The notes beneath the pieces were generated by a model. That model was not told the origin of the DNA. It worked only from the letters and a program-made list of their open reading frames with translations, and ran no database searches. The position numbers were made by a program, and so were the translations under genes. This document shows positions 63,601 to 64,000 of a stretch of DNA of 64,000 nucleotides, in pieces. The DNA comes from Nonlabens sp. MB-3u-79 (GTDB taxonomy: Bacteria; Bacteroidota; Bacteroidia; Flavobacteriales; Flavobacteriaceae): assembly GCF_002831625.1 (NCBI RefSeq), contig NZ_CP025116.1, positions 3,091,501-3,155,500 on the forward strand, read 5' to 3'. The first letter of the stretch is position 1. The number at the start of each line of letters is the position of its first letter.

Positions 63601-64000
63601 GAACCAGAATCTTCCATCTCATTAAATGTGAAGTTTACATAAACCACATCTCCCGCATTATCAGGACATATATTATAGATAATATTTTCACTATTTTGAT
63701 AATCACCTGCAGCTCCACCAGAATCTAAGAACAAATCACCAGAACAATAATCTGGGCTAGTCGATACATTTGTACAAGTTTGTTGAGAGATATCAGTAGG
63801 CCCACAAACAGCAGATACACAGAATTCATAATCTGTACCACTGTTTAACCCAGTTACCGTTATTGCAGGAGTCGTAGGATTAGGACTTACTGCAGTAAAA
63901 GCGGTGGTCCCTACTACTCTATATTCTACAACCCATTCTACTTCCGTTGCACCAGCTACCCAGTTCAAATCTACACTACTAGAGTTTACAACTCCAGTAG
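60642..64000 (-). CDS. Second giant modular T9SS surface protein, 5' part outside window
   Basis: At least 1,119 residues, 5' end beyond the right edge; the frame is open to base 64000 and its leading residues (SSVDLNWVAGATEVEW) are the middle of an FnIII module, so the TTG at 63968 is not a start. Visible modules in order: FnIII, CUB-like (YCSGDLFLDSGGAAGDYQN), FnIII, jelly-roll, FnIII, MAM-like, FnIII, a last jelly-roll domain and the type A T9SS sorting domain ending SRVVKVIRN. The last 270 or so residues match the neighbour with very few changes. Secreted and surface-bound; ligand unknown. Confidence 0.92.
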   Translation of the reverse strand, partial: TGVVNSSSVDLNWVAGATEVEWVVEYRVVGTTAFTAVSPNPTTPAITVTGLNSGTDYEFCVSAVCGPTDISQQTCTNVSTSPDYCSGDLFLDSGGAAGDYQNSENIIYNICPDNAGDVVYVNFTFNEMEDSGSGCFDGLTIYDGPDATFPTINTPGGGTEWCWDGTSGTGDLTQELLIGTSTSGCITLVWSSDGSITRQGWSANVTCASPPTCPSPDMLTLDASTSTTAGLSWVAGGTETEWDVEVGLPGFVPNTGAQIGSVIDVLTTPTTTVTGLTDDTAYEYWVRAVCAPGDESIYIGPFAFRTRCVATTAAYSTNYDTDPLNGLNNCDSRIVVGSGIGTATEVRVDDFTANSGAQHIYMYSGSTGATAELYYILPEFSDLSSDKQVEFQVYDRDNGSLEVGVITNPADASTFTALRTYTDADMADDTYQFETVYFNTLTTTGGFIAFRFVPNGTFDALYIDDVSYDVAPSCPAPSSLGASSVTDTSANLDWLENGTATAWEYEFDIAGFTQGMGVNGIVPTMSNITNSITGLSSATSYEYYVRAICSPTTSSTWVGPYTFFTALGAPQGVSCTTGAPGYIWEDSFETIATTWTGDVGTGSTSGDWNFGRNGATGSFGTGPNGAFDGSGYLFFETSGTNVGTASVVSPPIDLTTGANDELELSFYYHSFGGDLTQVQVAYGTAAAGPFTPIFSYSGPVQAAQGDPFQAVGAMLPSSLIGQTIYIQISGTEEVGNEGGFVGDVAIDLMRIQTCGTFCATPSGVTLSAIGSDSVIIDWTENGTATTWEVAVETAGTGIPTGNGVSTINNPYTATGLSSQTDYEVYVRADCGGGFFSDWTSVQTLTTLCAPFVAPYGTAGGTAGNDFTTFAGVCWEEGSNTDIATGPNGLNGSWGADDFGNDTANVFGQAARVNIWNSGGDMDWLVSPEIDLGTNPGSSFSVTFDVALTAFASTTTDNFGSDDQVQFLITTDSGVTWNNITTYDAADSLPAIGQLETFSLGAYSGVVRFAFWSTNGTVADGNDVDFFVDNFTVDGTVGVDDIDSFEFSYYPNPTDNLVSFNGQQVIDGIIVRNLLGQQLLVAQPNATSSSIDLSPFPSGLYLIEVSSGEQSRVVKVIRN

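Noticed and set aside
63966..63968. TTG at 63968 as start of the second giant gene
   Set aside because: The frame is open to the window edge and the upstream residues belong to the same FnIII module.
1..64000. Defence island, prophage or integrative element
   Set aside because: No integrase, transposase, restriction, toxin or phage gene seen; the gene set is ordinary chromosomal.

Overview
The window reads as chromosomal DNA of a marine-type Flavobacteriia (Bacteroidota), close to the Nonlabens/Dokdonia kind. The pointers are low GC, no Shine-Dalgarno sequences, several upstream boxes of the Bacteroidota TAnnTTTG (-7) class, type IX secretion (T9SS) C-terminal sorting domains (YPNP...G.Y...), many short proteins with an N-terminal signal peptide ending in AQ, and a palindrome CGCTTTCGCGAAAGCG scattered through genes and gaps. 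I assign no species. Both ends of the window cut genes: the alpha/beta hydrolase at the left enters from outside, and the giant secreted protein at the right leaves it. I see no rRNA, tRNA, CRISPR array, phage, transposase or recognisable defence system.

Layout. 1-7.3 kb holds mostly secreted or envelope proteins (membrane-anchored hydrolase, VCBS-repeat T9SS cargo, phosphodiesterase lipoprotein, DUF6588-like protein), a hotdog-fold protein and a methyltransferase. 7.4-11.1 kb is the conserved translation cluster thrS-infC-rpmI-rplT, with infC apparently starting at an AUA codon. 11.6-17.8 kb carries a lipoprotein, a DEAD-box RNA helicase, a TPR hybrid histidine kinase, a secreted protein and a short SSB. 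18.1-27.8 kb is on the minus strand: a MoxR-type ATPase, recG, a LURP-one-like protein, a FabI-like/FabH-like pair and a UvrD/PcrA helicase; a 113-bp-period repeat array lies upstream of recG. 28-35.1 kb holds an M1 aminopeptidase, a methyltransferase plus glycosyltransferase pair, a small outer-membrane protein and a PafA-type phosphatase. 35.2-41.2 kb has an MlaE/MlaF-like ABC pair, a frameshifted small membrane protein not visible as a normal ORF, then DUF389, manC, SprT-like and LOG genes. 41.3-48.4 kb has an M1-like protein without zinc ligands joined to a probable beta-barrel, a fused 2-oxoacid dehydrogenase E1, a K+ channel and miaA. 48.4-53.3 kb has an RprXY-like two-component system and the coaE-YbbR-glycosyltransferase run. 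53.3-64 kb is two tandem giant modular T9SS proteins.

Working together: thrS/infC/rpmI/rplT serve translation; recG, uvrD and ssb serve DNA repair and replication; the ABC pair, barrels, lipoproteins and T9SS proteins build or decorate the envelope. The most notable points are repeat-related: an 11-copy palindrome used in three reading frames inside genes, a REP-like array with an inverted outlying copy, and a 1,048-bp duplication block (offset exactly 7,300 bp) joining the two giant genes, whose homology stops at one of the palindromes. I found no clear, new multi-gene system; the candidates are listed as findings.
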